From positions 1-62,109 of the forward strand of contig SUWH01000016.1 of NCBI GenBank assembly GCA_015061605.1: DNA of 62,109 nucleotides. Reading direction: 5' to 3'. The translations under genes were made by a program, and so were the position numbers. This document shows, piece after piece, positions 26,603 through 36,071 of the stretch. Positions within the stretch are counted from its first letter, which is position 1, and the number at the start of each line of letters is the position of its first letter. Under the pieces are notes generated by a model. That model saw only the letters and a program-made list of their open reading frames with translations. It searched no databases and was not told the origin of the DNA. This DNA comes from Lentisphaerota bacterium. Lineage in GTDB: Bacteria > Verrucomicrobiota > Lentisphaeria > Victivallales > Victivallaceae.

Positions 26603-27619
26603 TTAAAGTGTGGTTTTAAGAGCGACCGTTTCGCCGGGATCGAGCGGCGTTATCCGGTAAGAGCCGAAACAGGCGGGGATAAGGGCGCTTTCACCGGGGA
26701 GCAAAGTGGTGATCTTTTCACCGAGACCGACATTGATCTTGCCATGGACGGCACTTATCAGATGGAAACTGTTCCCGGGAGCGGTATCATCCAGCCATTC
26801 GGAAGTCAGACGCAAATCGGTCACTTTGAAGTATGGACACATCGTGACGATATCAAATTTACGGCTGAATGCGGCTTTACCTGCCACTCCGGGAATGCGC
26901 GGACTGGTGCGATTGGTGAAACAGATGGATTTCAGCCCTTCCTCCCGGTGCAATTGGCGCGGTTTGCCATCGCTGCCGACGCGCCCCCAGTCGCTGATGC
27001 GGTAGGTGGTGTCGCTGTTCTGCTGGATTTCCAGAATAAGGTTTCCGGCGCCGATGGCGTGCAGGGTGCCGGACTGGATGAAGTAGGCGTCACCCGGTTC
27101 GGAATTGTAGACCTGAAGCAGATTTTCCACTTCAGGTGAATCGAGTTTTTCCATGATCTGCAGTCTGGTGGCGCGGGGATTCAAACCGGAAAGTATTTTC
27201 GCCCCTTTTCTGGCGGCGATGATGTACCACATTTCAGTTTTGGGTTCAGCGCCGTTGCCCAGTTCCCGGCAGGCATTGTCGTCCGGATGCACCTGCAGAC
27301 TCAACCTTTCACCGGCATCGATCAATTTGACCAGCAGCGGAAAACGTTCATAACGCATAGCACTCTGTCCGGCAAATGCGCTGCCGTAGTGGGTAAAGAG
27401 TTCATGGAGCGTCCAGTTTTCCAGTGCGCCGTTGGCGACTGTGCTTACTGCATCATCCCGGTCGACCAGTTCCCATGCTTCGCCGATGGGGTCGGAGTGT
27501 TCGGGGAGCTGACGGTTGAGGTGTTCACTCATCAGAGTTCCGCCCCAGATACGTTCCATGTAAACGGGGTTAAACTTCAAAGGATAAAGTTCAGAAGTGT
27601 CGATGGCGGGATTTTTCAT
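26603..27619 (-). CDS. manA: Mannose-6-phosphate isomerase, class I
   Basis: A 338-residue cupin-type zinc enzyme interconverting mannose-6-phosphate and fructose-6-phosphate. LSLQVHPDD and KTEMWYII hold the zinc ligands (His, Glu), and YFIQSGTLHAIGAGNLILEIQQNSDTTYR is cut here to its key residues: the HAIG histidine and the EIQ-x-SD-x-TYR segment. It is the short bacterial form. The ATG directly follows the TGA of the thioesterase gene, and GGAGGA lies inside that gene's last codons. Confidence 0.92.
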   Translation of the reverse strand: MKNPAIDTSELYPLKFNPVYMERIWGGTLMSEHLNRQLPEHSDPIGEAWELVDRDDAVSTVANGALENWTLHELFTHYGSAFAGQSAMRYERFPLLVKLIDAGERLSLQVHPDDNACRELGNGAEPKTEMWYIIAARKGAKILSGLNPRATRLQIMEKLDSPEVENLLQVYNSEPGDAYFIQSGTLHAIGAGNLILEIQQNSDTTYRISDWGRVGSDGKPRQLHREEGLKSICFTNRTSPRIPGVAGKAAFSRKFDIVTMCPYFKVTDLRLTSEWLDDTAPGNSFHLISAVHGKINVGLGEKITTLLPGESALIPACFGSYRITPLDPGETVALKTTL

Positions 27620-28030
27620 TCAGTTTTCCTCCTCTGCCATACATTTTTTACAGCATTCGATCATCTCCGGAGTGAGGCGGGAAATTTTGAAATCGGCATT
27701 GACACAGCCCAAAGTCACAAAACCTGCGACCAGAAGTTTACCGTCGCGGAGGACCTCGCTGCGGATCTTCACTTTGACCCGGCTGACCTCCTCAATGACG
27801 GAACGGAAAGTGAGCAGATCGTCATAATGGGCGCTGCCGGAATATTTGCAGTAGGCTTCGGAAACCGGAAGGAAGTATCCCATTTTCTCCATTGTCGAAT
27901 AGGACAGTCCCGCTTCACGGAGCATTTCGGTACGGCTGCGTTCAAAATATTCCAGATAGTTGGCGTAGTAGACCACTCCCATCTGGTCCGTATCCGCGTA
28001 CGGAACACGATAACTCATTTCATGGTACAT
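27620..28030 (-). CDS. YbgC/FadM-family acyl-CoA thioesterase
   Basis: A 136-residue hotdog-fold protein with the 4-hydroxybenzoyl-CoA-type signature YADTDQMGVVYYANYLEYFE (catalytic Asp). In many Gram-negatives the relative YbgC lies with tol-pal genes; here it leads the manA - argS - ntrC group. The likely role is hydrolysis of acyl-CoA or acyl-ACP linked to envelope lipids. The gene has its own promoter at 28079-28107 and is divergent from the exonuclease gene. Confidence 0.9.
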   Translation of the reverse strand: MYHEMSYRVPYADTDQMGVVYYANYLEYFERSRTEMLREAGLSYSTMEKMGYFLPVSEAYCKYSGSAHYDDLLTFRSVIEEVSRVKVKIRSEVLRDGKLLVAGFVTLGCVNADFKISRLTPEMIECCKKCMAEEEN

Positions 28031-28078
28031 ATTTCAAATCCCGGGTTTGATGTTTTTCAAAAAAACGGTCGTACATAA

Positions 28079-28107
28079 AATATAACATTATTCAGGCTTT
28101 ATTTCAA
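28079..28107 (-). promoter_or_regulatory. Promoter of thioesterase-manA-argS-ntrC operon
   Basis: On the minus strand, TTGAAA (28107-28102), a 17-bp spacer and TATATT (28084-28079). Confidence 0.7.
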
Positions 28108-28125
28108 ATAAATTTACGGTGGAAC

Positions 28126-28154
28126 TTGTAATTATCTGTCTTTCCGGTTATATT
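28126..28154 (+). promoter_or_regulatory. Promoter of the exonuclease gene
   Basis: TTGTAA at 28126-28131, a 17-bp spacer and TATATT at 28149-28154. Its -35 element lies 18 bp from that of the divergent thioesterase promoter. TTTGGAG precedes the ATG at 28188. Confidence 0.7.
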
Positions 28155-28187
28155 AAGGCGTACAAATCTTAATTTTGGAGTAATACT

Positions 28188-28991
28188 ATGTTTGAACAAT
28201 TGAAACTCGACCGCCCGCTGGTGGTTTTTGATATTGAAAGTACCGGTGTCGTGCCGCAGCGCGACCGGATCGTTGAGATCGCCGTTTTGAAGATCATGCC
28301 CGACGGTGAAAGCCGCAGTACCGTCCGCCGTCTCAATCCGCAGATGCCCATTCCGCCTGGAGCTACCGCCATTCACGGTATCACCGATGCTGATGTTGCG
28401 GCGTGTCCGACCTTTGCCGATATTGCCGACAAACTGCACAGCTATATCGAAGGCTGCGATTTGGCGGGATACAACATCCAGGGCTTTGATATTCCACTTC
28501 TGGAAATCGAATTCAAACGGGTGGGGCTCGACCTCAATACCGCAAGCCGTAAAGTCATCGATGCCTACACATTGTTCTGCAAACTCTATCCGCGTACACT
28601 GACTGCGGCGTACAAATTTTTCTGCGGCAAAGACCTCGAAGGAGCCCACGGGGCCGCCGCCGACACCGCCGCCACCTGGGAGGTGCTGCTCGGACAGTTG
28701 GAGAAACATCCGGAACTGCCGCGTACGGTGGATGAGTTGGCGCAATTTTCCGACAACAGCGATCCCGATGCCATTGATCGTAACCGCCGGTTCAAATTCA
28801 ACGGAGACGAAGCGGTGGTCAACTTCGGCAAATATTCCGGGCGCACCTTGCGCGACATTGCCGAAAATGAACCCGGATTTCTGCGCTGGATCCTCAAGGG
28901 CGATTTTCCGGATGATGTCAAAGCCATCGCCCAGGATGCGCTGATGGGCAAATTCCCGACCCGGCAGGTATCAGGCAGTGAAAACGCCTGA
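28188..28991 (+). CDS. DEDDh 3'-5' exonuclease with C-terminal DUF3820-like domain
   Basis: A 267-residue protein. The N-terminal DnaQ-like nuclease has Exo I VFDIESTG (Asp, Glu), Exo II AGYNIQGFDIPLL (Asp) and Exo III HGAAADTAA (His, Asp). The C-terminal 60 residues (VNFGKYSGRTLRDIAENEPG) match the small domain found in DNA polymerase III epsilon-like and ExoX-type exonucleases. It probably trims DNA 3' ends in repair; an RNase role cannot be excluded. The next gene starts inside its last codons (14-base overlap). Confidence 0.9.
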   Translation: MFEQLKLDRPLVVFDIESTGVVPQRDRIVEIAVLKIMPDGESRSTVRRLNPQMPIPPGATAIHGITDADVAACPTFADIADKLHSYIEGCDLAGYNIQGFDIPLLEIEFKRVGLDLNTASRKVIDAYTLFCKLYPRTLTAAYKFFCGKDLEGAHGAAADTAATWEVLLGQLEKHPELPRTVDELAQFSDNSDPDAIDRNRRFKFNGDEAVVNFGKYSGRTLRDIAENEPGFLRWILKGDFPDDVKAIAQDALMGKFPTRQVSGSENA

Positions 28992-29781
28992 AGAGTTGGA
29001 AAAACTCAGCTTACTGCTGGACGATGAGGATGATAATGTCGCAATAAATGTCATTGCGGCATTGCTTGACCGGCAGGATGAATTGGGTGATCTTCCGGCG
29101 CGTTTGCAGGAAAGTTCCAATGAACTGGTGCGCAAGCGGGCGCACCAGTTGCAGGCGGCGATAACTTTCCGGAAACGGCGGCAGGAGTTTGCCGCATTGC
29201 TTGAAGCGGAAAATCCGGATTTTTATACCGGACTGGTTCTGCTGCACATGCTCTGGTTTGACCGGGATTCACAGGTGAATGTCCAAAGTGATCTGGAAAA
29301 ATTCATTGCTGAAAACTGCCGTATGCCGCTTGTTTCACTGGACGATGCCCGCGCGTTCATGTGCCGCATGGGGTTCGCCGCTGAACTTGAAAGCACCATC
29401 CATCCGGAAAATTACTGCATCGGCACCATCCTTTACCAGCGTTCAGGAGCAGCTTCATTACTGATGGGATTGCTGAAAAATCTGATGACGGAACCGGAAA
29501 AGTTCCATATCGTCCGCTTTTGCGGCGAATTTGCCCTTTATGACGGAAAAAATACCATTCTGCTCGGGCAGGGCGACTGGCGGGTGTGCCGGATATCCTG
29601 CGTGGATGATCTGGAATATTTTTCCTGCCGGGATATACTTGAATGCGCCGGAAATATGTTGTTTTCCAGCGCAGTGAATACCGACAGTTTCCGTTATGTG
29701 CTGACTATCGCGCAAGCCCTCTCCGGTGCGCGCGACGACAGTATACTGAAAGAGTGCCCCTACCCGTACCGGGCAGACTGA
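28978..29781 (+). CDS. SirB1-like / transglutaminase-like-domain protein
   Basis: A 267-residue protein starting with GTG and overlapping the exonuclease gene by 14 bases, so translation is probably coupled. The first 75 residues are helical and HEAT-like (DDEDDNVAINVIAALLDR). The rest resembles the SirB1 N-terminal/transglutaminase-like domain of the PVC and proteobacterial families (YTGLVLLHMLW, ARAFMCRMGFAAE, NYCIGTILYQRSG). The usual catalytic Cys of true transglutaminases is not obvious. The function is unknown. A repeat array starts one base after its stop. Confidence 0.6.
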   Translation: MKTPEELEKLSLLLDDEDDNVAINVIAALLDRQDELGDLPARLQESSNELVRKRAHQLQAAITFRKRRQEFAALLEAENPDFYTGLVLLHMLWFDRDSQVNVQSDLEKFIAENCRMPLVSLDDARAFMCRMGFAAELESTIHPENYCIGTILYQRSGAASLLMGLLKNLMTEPEKFHIVRFCGEFALYDGKNTILLGQGDWRVCRISCVDDLEYFSCRDILECAGNMLFSSAVNTDSFRYVLTIAQALSGARDDSILKECPYPYRAD

Positions 29782-29782
29782 T

Positions 29783-30028
29783 TTGGCGCGTTGAGTCGGA
29801 CGTGTCGGACTGGTCGGACAAGTCTGACGTGCGGCAAAACAGACCACGCGGCATCCGCCAACATTTGGCACGTTGAGTCGGACATGTCGGACTGGTCGGA
29901 CAAGTCTGACGTGCGACAAAACAGACAACACGGCATCCGCAGACATTTGGCACGTTGAGTCGGACGTGTCGGACTGGTCGGACAAGTCGGACGCGCGGCA
30001 AAACAGACCATGCGGCATCCGCAAACAT
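29783..30028. repeat. Three tandem copies of an 82-bp repeat containing 9-bp sub-repeats
   Basis: Units begin at exactly 29783, 29865 and 29947, with few mismatches. Each holds four 9-bp sub-repeats of the form nnGTCGGAC and then GGCAAAACAGACC-type sequence. One frame reads without stops as repeated Ser-Asp-x, but it has no start or ribosome-binding site. The same unit occurs in opposite orientation at 48100-48442. Confidence 0.9.
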
Positions 30029-30387
30029 AAAGACAATGGGCTCCCTGTTGTCCGTTATCGTCCGTTTAAGTCCGTTAATGTCCGTTACCGTCCGTTAGAC
30101 AACATCGCTCCATGAGGCACTCCGCCCGTGCGCCAGCCTCATGCCCCGGTGACGACCGCAAGGTCAGCGGGAGCAAGACAACCGCCGTCAGGCGGAACCA
30201 ACACTACCTTGCCTGTCGTGCCGGAGGCGCGACAAAAGGCGCCAATGCCAGCCACCCCTGAATCAGGAGCGTTATCGCGCCGCTATCCGGTGATTTTGCC
30301 GAGGAGGCGCGACAGGAGCGTACTTGTGTACGTGACTGGAGCGGCGACGACCGCAAGGTCAGCGGGAGCAAGCGAGAACGCTCCGTG
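30029..30387 (-). repeat. Dispersed repeat element between converging genes, copy 1, with 5 decamers
   Basis: Read on the minus strand, it begins at the priA stop codon with the same about 45 bases that follow the gltX stop at 47912. Five exact-phase 10-bp repeats (TCCGTTAnnn on the plus strand) lie at 30051-30100. A 27-bp block is present twice, at 30151-30177 and 30346-30372, enclosing about 170 bases not found in the copy at 47.9 kb. I see no gene here. Confidence 0.85.
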
Positions 30388-32616
30388 TTACATCAGATAT
30401 TGGGCGTCAACATCAACGGCGATGTCGATGCCTTTGGGATGGATGCGGTGCAAAGCCAGAATGCGGATCGCTTCGCGGATGGTTTTCAATCCGGTGCCGC
30501 GTACAGTCATAAGGTAGCGGTATTTGTTTTTGATTTTTTCGATTGGCGCGGGAGCCGGAGGGGTGATGCGGATATTTTCGTGTTTATACGGTTCAAGCGC
30601 GGCGGCGAAAGAAGCGGCATAGTTGGCAAGCAGAGCTTCATCTTCGCCCCGGAATAAAATAGCGATCAAGCGGGAGTACGGGGGATAGTTGAGCATTTGA
30701 CGGAATTCGAGGTCGAACTTTTCAAAACCTTCAAAATCAAGCTCGGACGCAAAGTGCAGTACTTCACTGTCTTTGGAGGTTTGGAAAATGACTTCGCCGC
30801 GGCGGTCGCCCCGTCCGGCACGGCCCGCCACCTGGGTGAGCAGTTGAAACGTTCGCTCTGAAGCGCGGAAATCAGGCATGGAAAGTCCGTGGTCGGCATT
30901 AATAACTCCGACGAGGGTCACGCCGGGGAAGTGCAGACCTTTGGCGATCATCTGGGTGCCGACGAGAATGTCCAGTTGTCCGCGGCGGAATTTATCCAGC
31001 ACCACTTCGTAGTCGGCAGATGAACGCATGGTGTCGGAATCCATACGCCCGATACGGGCACCGGGGAAGACCCCGTGGGCGCAGCTTTCGAGTTTTTCAG
31101 TACCGCTGCCGTGATAATGGATATCCTGTGAACCGCATTCCGGGCAGGATTGCGGAGCGGGGATGACGGCACCGCAGAGGTGGCAGCTCAAAATTTCCCG
31201 CCTCCGGCTGTAGGTGTAGTTGTAGTTTACCGAACACTCCGGACAGCGGGCTTCATAACCGCAAGCCGGACAGCTCAAACTGCGGGCGTAACCCCGGCGG
31301 TTGAGAAAGAGTATGGTCTGTTCGGCGCGTTCCAGCCGTTCTTGAACTGCGTCGATAAGTGCCGGAGAAAAAAGGTTGCTCGTTCCCGGTTCGGGGAGCG
31401 GATCAAGGCGGCGATCGATGATGCGGATGACCGGTTTGGTTTTATCTGCGACCTGTGCCGCCATGCGGCAGAGTAGAAATTTACCCTGTTTTGCATTGTA
31501 AAGTGATTCAGCGGAAGGCGTTGCTGAACCGAGAATGACGGCGGCATCTTCCATTTTTCCACGCATGACTGCCACATCGCGCGCCATGTAGCGGGGGGCT
31601 TCGGATTGCTTGTAGCTGGCTTCGTGTTCCTCATCGACAACAATGAGTCCGAGGTTGTGCAGCGGGGCGAAGAGTGCGGAACGCGCACCGATGACGATCT
31701 GCGCTTCACCGGAGTTGATACGGTTCCATTCATCGAAGCGTTCACCGTCGGAAAGGCGGCTGTGCAGTACGCAGAGCTGATTGCCGAAGCGTGCCCGGAA
31801 GCGGCGCACCGTTTGCGGAGTAAGTGAGATTTCCGGAACCAGTACAATGGCGGATTTGCCGCGGGCAATGGCGTTGGCGATGCTTTGGAGATAGACTTCG
31901 GTCTTGCCGCTGTTGGTGACACCGTGAAGCACGAGAACATGCTGCGGAACTTTCTTATCCATGATGTCGTTGACCATGGCAAGAGCTTTCTGCTGATCGG
32001 GAGTCGGCGGCAGCGGTTTATCGGGAACGACTTCAGTTTCGCCGAAAACATCGCGGCGCAGAGTCTCTTCACGGAACGCGATGATCCCGGCTTTGCGCAG
32101 GGCATCGAATGCACCCGGGGAATACTCCGGATGTCCGGATATTTCAGTAAGAGTACCCTCCCGGAGTTTGAACATGAGTTTTAATACTTCAATGCGTTTC
32201 ACCACCCGCTTGGCATCGGCATTGTCAAGGATGTATTTTTCAGCGGCTTTCTGATCGGGGATGTAAAAAATCCTGGAAACAAGGGATTTCACCCTGCCGC
32301 TGCGTACCGCTGCCGGGAGCAATGTGCGTATGGCGTGTTCCTGGGTGGCGCAGTAATATTCCGCCATCCATTTGCCAAGTGTGATGAGTTTTTCCGGGAT
32401 GCCGGCGCGCCGGGAGGAGAGTCCGGTAAGCTCTTTGAGTTTATTTGCATCATAGCAACTGGAAGCGGCTACTTCCAACACATAGCCATTGCGCGTGGTA
32501 TTGCCGAAAGGGACATCGACTGCACTTCCCGGGCGGATGGAATTTTCCAGTGCCGCCGGGATGAGGTAGTCGAACTCCCGGTCCAACGCTATATCGGTGA
32601 TGACGCGGGCGATCAT
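30388..32616 (-). CDS. priA: Primosomal protein N' (replication restart helicase PriA)
   Basis: A 742-residue superfamily 2 3'-5' DNA helicase that reloads the replisome at stalled forks. An N-terminal 3'-DNA-binding domain comes first. Walker A is GVTNSGKTEVY and the DEAH-type box is VVDEEHEASYKQ. The zinc-binding insertion has paired CxxC motifs (CPACGYEARCPEC, CHLCG, CPECG). The late motif VAGRAGRGDRRGEV is typical. It overlaps uvrA by four bases. Its stop codon is the first base set of a dispersed repeat element. Confidence 0.95.
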   Translation of the reverse strand: MIARVITDIALDREFDYLIPAALENSIRPGSAVDVPFGNTTRNGYVLEVAASSCYDANKLKELTGLSSRRAGIPEKLITLGKWMAEYYCATQEHAIRTLLPAAVRSGRVKSLVSRIFYIPDQKAAEKYILDNADAKRVVKRIEVLKLMFKLREGTLTEISGHPEYSPGAFDALRKAGIIAFREETLRRDVFGETEVVPDKPLPPTPDQQKALAMVNDIMDKKVPQHVLVLHGVTNSGKTEVYLQSIANAIARGKSAIVLVPEISLTPQTVRRFRARFGNQLCVLHSRLSDGERFDEWNRINSGEAQIVIGARSALFAPLHNLGLIVVDEEHEASYKQSEAPRYMARDVAVMRGKMEDAAVILGSATPSAESLYNAKQGKFLLCRMAAQVADKTKPVIRIIDRRLDPLPEPGTSNLFSPALIDAVQERLERAEQTILFLNRRGYARSLSCPACGYEARCPECSVNYNYTYSRRREILSCHLCGAVIPAPQSCPECGSQDIHYHGSGTEKLESCAHGVFPGARIGRMDSDTMRSSADYEVVLDKFRRGQLDILVGTQMIAKGLHFPGVTLVGVINADHGLSMPDFRASERTFQLLTQVAGRAGRGDRRGEVIFQTSKDSEVLHFASELDFEGFEKFDLEFRQMLNYPPYSRLIAILFRGEDEALLANYAASFAAALEPYKHENIRITPPAPAPIEKIKNKYRYLMTVRGTGLKTIREAIRILALHRIHPKGIDIAVDVDAQYLM

Positions 32617-35459
32617 GATTTCAAATATGGCGCGAGGAAACGCGCGGTATGGCTGGAACGGTTTTTCACGATCTCTTCCGGAGTGCCGCAGGTGATGATC
32701 TTACCACCGGCATCGCCCCCTTCGGGACCGAGATCGATGATATGGTCGGCAGTTTTTATCACATCGAGATTGTGTTCGATAACGATGACGGTGTTTCCGA
32801 GATCGCGGAGCTTGAACAATACTTTCAGCAATTGGTCGATGTCGGCAAGATGAAGTCCGGTCGTCGGTTCATCGAGGATGTAGACGGTATGACCGCGCGG
32901 GACGCGGGCGAGTTCGGCGGCAAGTTTGACCCGCTGGGCTTCTCCTCCGGACAGGGTGGTGGCACTCTGACCGAGTTTCAAATACCCCAGCCCCACCTCC
33001 TGAAGCACTTCAAGTTTGCGTGCCAGCGGGCGGATGGTGGAAAAGAGTTCCACTGCCTGATCTATGGAAAGTTCCAAAACATCGGCAATGCTCAAACCTT
33101 TGTAACGTACTCCGAGAGTTTCCGAATTGAACCGCTTGCCGCCGCAGGCACTGCAAGTGACATAGACATCGGAAAGAAACTGCATTTCAATACGTTTGAT
33201 GCCGTCGCCGCAACACTCTTCACAGCGGCCGCCTTTGACATTGAAACTGAATCTGCCCGGAGTGTAACCGCGCACTTTGGCTTCAGGAAGTTCGGAAAAA
33301 AGTTTGCGGATGATGGTAAATGCATCGGTATATGTCGCCGGGTTGGAACGGGGAGTTCTGCCGATGGGACTCTGGTCGATGACGATAGCTTTGTCAATAT
33401 TTTCCAATCCGGTGATTTCGCGGCATTTGCCGACCGGTTCGTCAATGATATTCAAATGGGCGTTGAGGGCGCGGACTAAAATACCGTTGACCAGACTGGA
33501 TTTGCCGGAACCGGATACGCCGGTGACACAGGTGAATGTACCCAACGGGAATGTTGCATTGACCTTTTTCAGATTGTGAAATTCCGCACCTTTGATAACG
33601 ATACTTTTGCCGTTGCCTTTTTGCCGCACTTCCGGCACGGCGATTTTGCGCCGTCCGGCAAGATAATCCCCGGTAAGCGAACGGGGAAAGTTTGCGATCT
33701 CCTCCGGTTTGCCGAATGCGACCAGTTCGCCGCCGTTGACACCGGCGCCCGGACCGAGGTCGAGCAGATAGTCGGCTCGGCGGATGGTGTCGAGGTCGTG
33801 TTCGACGACGAGGACGGTGTTGCCCAGATCGCGGAGTTTTTCCAATGTATTGAGCAGCATTTCGTTATCTCTCTGGTGCAGACCGATGGACGGTTCATCG
33901 AGGATGTAAAGCACGCCGACCAGACCGCAGCCGAGCTGGGTGGCAAGGCGGATGCGCTGAGCCTCTCCGCCGGAGAGAGTTGAGCTGATGCGATCCAAAG
34001 TCAGATAGTTCAAACCGACATCGCAGAGGAAACTCAAGCGGTTGCGGATCTCTTTCAAAACTTCACCGGCGATTTGAGTTTCTTCGCTGTCAAGTTGCAA
34101 ATTATCCACAAATTCCCGGGCTTTGGCGATGCTCAAAGCATTGAATTCAGCGATGTTAAGTCCTCCGACCGTGACTGCGAGCGATGCCGGATTGAGCCGT
34201 TTGCCGTGGCACTCCGGACAGATTTGCGGACTCTGGTAGGATGCAAGGCGTTCGCGTACTGAATCTGATTCAGTTTCCGCCATGCGCCGGGAGAGGTTTT
34301 CCAGTACGCCCTCAAAGGGTTTGCACCAGTGAAACTTCCTGCCGTGCATATGGTAGTCAAATTCCAGACATTGTTCCCCGGTGCCGTAAAGCAGTTGATG
34401 GCGGAACTTTTCCGGAAGTTTGTTAAAAGGCGTGGTGAGCAGTTTTTCTTCGCCGAACTGTTCAGCAAACTTGCGCAGCAGCATATTATAATAAATGATC
34501 AAGTGGCGCGGACCGCGCCGCCAGCCGGGAATCGCTCCGTTGCGGATGGATAAAGTGGGATCGGGGATGACCTTTTCCGGGTCCATGCACAACTGGATGC
34601 CCAGACCGTTGCAGCAGCGGCATGCTCCGTAGGGGGAGTTGAAGCTGAAGTTGCGGGGGAGAAGTTCACCGAAAGATATGCCGCAATCGACACAGGCAAG
34701 TTTTTCGCAGAAACTTTTTTCTTCAAATTCCGCATTTTCTCCTGAAAGCTGTACCGTCAGCACCCCGTTGCCGCACCGGAGCGCTGTTTCCACCGAGTCG
34801 GTCAGACGGGAACGGTCGATGTTACCGGTGATAAGGCGGTCGACTACCGCTTCGATGGTGTGGCGTTTGGTCTTTTCCAGAGCTTCAGGAAGATCGTCCA
34901 GCATCATCACTTCGCCGTCGATGCGGGCGCGGACGAAACCGTCGGTTTTGAGTTTTTCCAGAATGTCGCGGTGTTCACCTTTACGGCCGTTGACCACCGG
35001 GGCAAGCAGAGTCATTTTTGAATTGGAGTTGAGTGCCAGCAGTTGGAGCGTGATCGCTTCTGCCGACTGTGAAGCCAGTTCTTTGCCGCACTCCGGGCAA
35101 TGCGGGTGTCCGGTATGGGCGTAGAGCAGTCGCAGATAATCATAAATTTCCGTCACCGTTGCCACGGTTGAACGCGGTGTACCCCCGGCGGTGCGCTGTT
35201 CGATGGCGATCGCCGGTGAAAGCCCGTCGATGTGTTCGACTTTGGGTTTCTGCATCAAGTCGAGGAACTGCCGCGCGTAAGCCGAAAGACTCTCCACATA
35301 ACGGCGTTGACCTTCGGCATAGAGGGTATCAAAGGCAAGGCTGGACTTGCCGGAACCGGAAAGCCCGGTGATGACAGTCAATTCATTGCGCGGGATGGTG
35401 ACATCAAAATTTTTCAGATTGTTCTGGGCCGCGCCCCGGATGGTGATATTTTCCAGCAT
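32613..35459 (-). CDS. uvrA: Excinuclease ABC subunit A
   Basis: A 948-residue nucleotide-excision-repair damage sensor with two ABC ATPase modules. The first Walker A is GLSGSGKSSLAFDTLYAEGQ and the second GVSGSGKSSLVNG. ABC signatures are LSGGEAQRIRLATQLG and LSGGEAQRVKLAAEL. Zinc fingers include CPECGKELASQ, CPECHGKRLNP and CEECCGDGIKR with CSACGGKRF. The length is normal. It starts 12 bases after the NUDIX gene and overlaps priA, so repair and replication-restart genes share one transcript. Confidence 0.97.
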   Translation of the reverse strand: MLENITIRGAAQNNLKNFDVTIPRNELTVITGLSGSGKSSLAFDTLYAEGQRRYVESLSAYARQFLDLMQKPKVEHIDGLSPAIAIEQRTAGGTPRSTVATVTEIYDYLRLLYAHTGHPHCPECGKELASQSAEAITLQLLALNSNSKMTLLAPVVNGRKGEHRDILEKLKTDGFVRARIDGEVMMLDDLPEALEKTKRHTIEAVVDRLITGNIDRSRLTDSVETALRCGNGVLTVQLSGENAEFEEKSFCEKLACVDCGISFGELLPRNFSFNSPYGACRCCNGLGIQLCMDPEKVIPDPTLSIRNGAIPGWRRGPRHLIIYYNMLLRKFAEQFGEEKLLTTPFNKLPEKFRHQLLYGTGEQCLEFDYHMHGRKFHWCKPFEGVLENLSRRMAETESDSVRERLASYQSPQICPECHGKRLNPASLAVTVGGLNIAEFNALSIAKAREFVDNLQLDSEETQIAGEVLKEIRNRLSFLCDVGLNYLTLDRISSTLSGGEAQRIRLATQLGCGLVGVLYILDEPSIGLHQRDNEMLLNTLEKLRDLGNTVLVVEHDLDTIRRADYLLDLGPGAGVNGGELVAFGKPEEIANFPRSLTGDYLAGRRKIAVPEVRQKGNGKSIVIKGAEFHNLKKVNATFPLGTFTCVTGVSGSGKSSLVNGILVRALNAHLNIIDEPVGKCREITGLENIDKAIVIDQSPIGRTPRSNPATYTDAFTIIRKLFSELPEAKVRGYTPGRFSFNVKGGRCEECCGDGIKRIEMQFLSDVYVTCSACGGKRFNSETLGVRYKGLSIADVLELSIDQAVELFSTIRPLARKLEVLQEVGLGYLKLGQSATTLSGGEAQRVKLAAELARVPRGHTVYILDEPTTGLHLADIDQLLKVLFKLRDLGNTVIVIEHNLDVIKTADHIIDLGPEGGDAGGKIITCGTPEEIVKNRSSHTARFLAPYLKS

Positions 35460-35471
35460 GGCACCGAAACT

Positions 35472-36053
35472 TTACAATCCAAGTTGTTTGAGAGCTAAAT
35501 AGGTGTGTATCTTGCTGTCCACTCCGCAGCCTTGAGCTTCCATTTCCGAAATGAAAGCGGCAAGCTCATTTACTTTGACCCGGAAAACTTCAATATCTTC
35601 GGACTCTTCCTGATGGTTTTCCGGAAGTTCATCATAGGCGGTCCCATCGACCTCCATCACGCAGAGGGCCACCGCTTCGCCGGTCAACCCGGGGGAGCTG
35701 TATCCGGCAGAAGTTGAAAAGAGGAATTTTCCCTGATAACCGGTCTCTTCATAAAGTTCCCGGTGGGCGGTGGTCTCGATATCTTCGCCGGGATCGACCA
35801 GTCCTGCCGGAAATTCGATCATGAGTTTACCGGCAGGCGGACGGAACTGCCGCACTAAAAGCAGTTCATCATCCGGCACGATCCGGGCAATGATCAGCAC
35901 CGCACTTGGAGTGGTGCTCCGGCGCGGAGTACCGTTGACCCGGTCGGCACTTTCCCAGGTGCGGGTGTTGCCGTGCCGGTCAACATATTCCAGTTTGCGC
36001 AGAGCGATAAATCTGCCGCTTGCAATATCAAATTCCTGCCGGATGGATGCCAT
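35472..36053 (-). CDS. NUDIX hydrolase, ADP-ribose pyrophosphatase-like
   Basis: A 193-residue protein with a complete Nudix box GLVDPGEDIETTAHRELYEE (G-x5-E-x7-R-E-x2-E-E) preceded by FRPPAGKLMIEFPAG, as in ADP-ribose pyrophosphatases. It probably clears ADP-ribose or a similar nucleoside diphosphate sugar in the cytosol. It lies between the monooxygenase-like gene (18 bases) and uvrA (12 bases). Confidence 0.9.
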   Translation of the reverse strand: MASIRQEFDIASGRFIALRKLEYVDRHGNTRTWESADRVNGTPRRSTTPSAVLIIARIVPDDELLLVRQFRPPAGKLMIEFPAGLVDPGEDIETTAHRELYEETGYQGKFLFSTSAGYSSPGLTGEAVALCVMEVDGTAYDELPENHQEESEDIEVFRVKVNELAAFISEMEAQGCGVDSKIHTYLALKQLGL

Positions 36054-36071
36054 GGATGGATGCTCCGGAGA

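Noticed and set aside
29783..30028. CRISPR-like array
   Set aside because: The 82-bp units abut directly, with no unique spacers and no cas genes nearby.
29760..30036. Ser-Asp-x repeat proteins in several frames of the repeat arrays (also at 48189-48537)
   Set aside because: They arise from 9-bp repeats read in any frame, without a start site. They are treated as DNA repeats.
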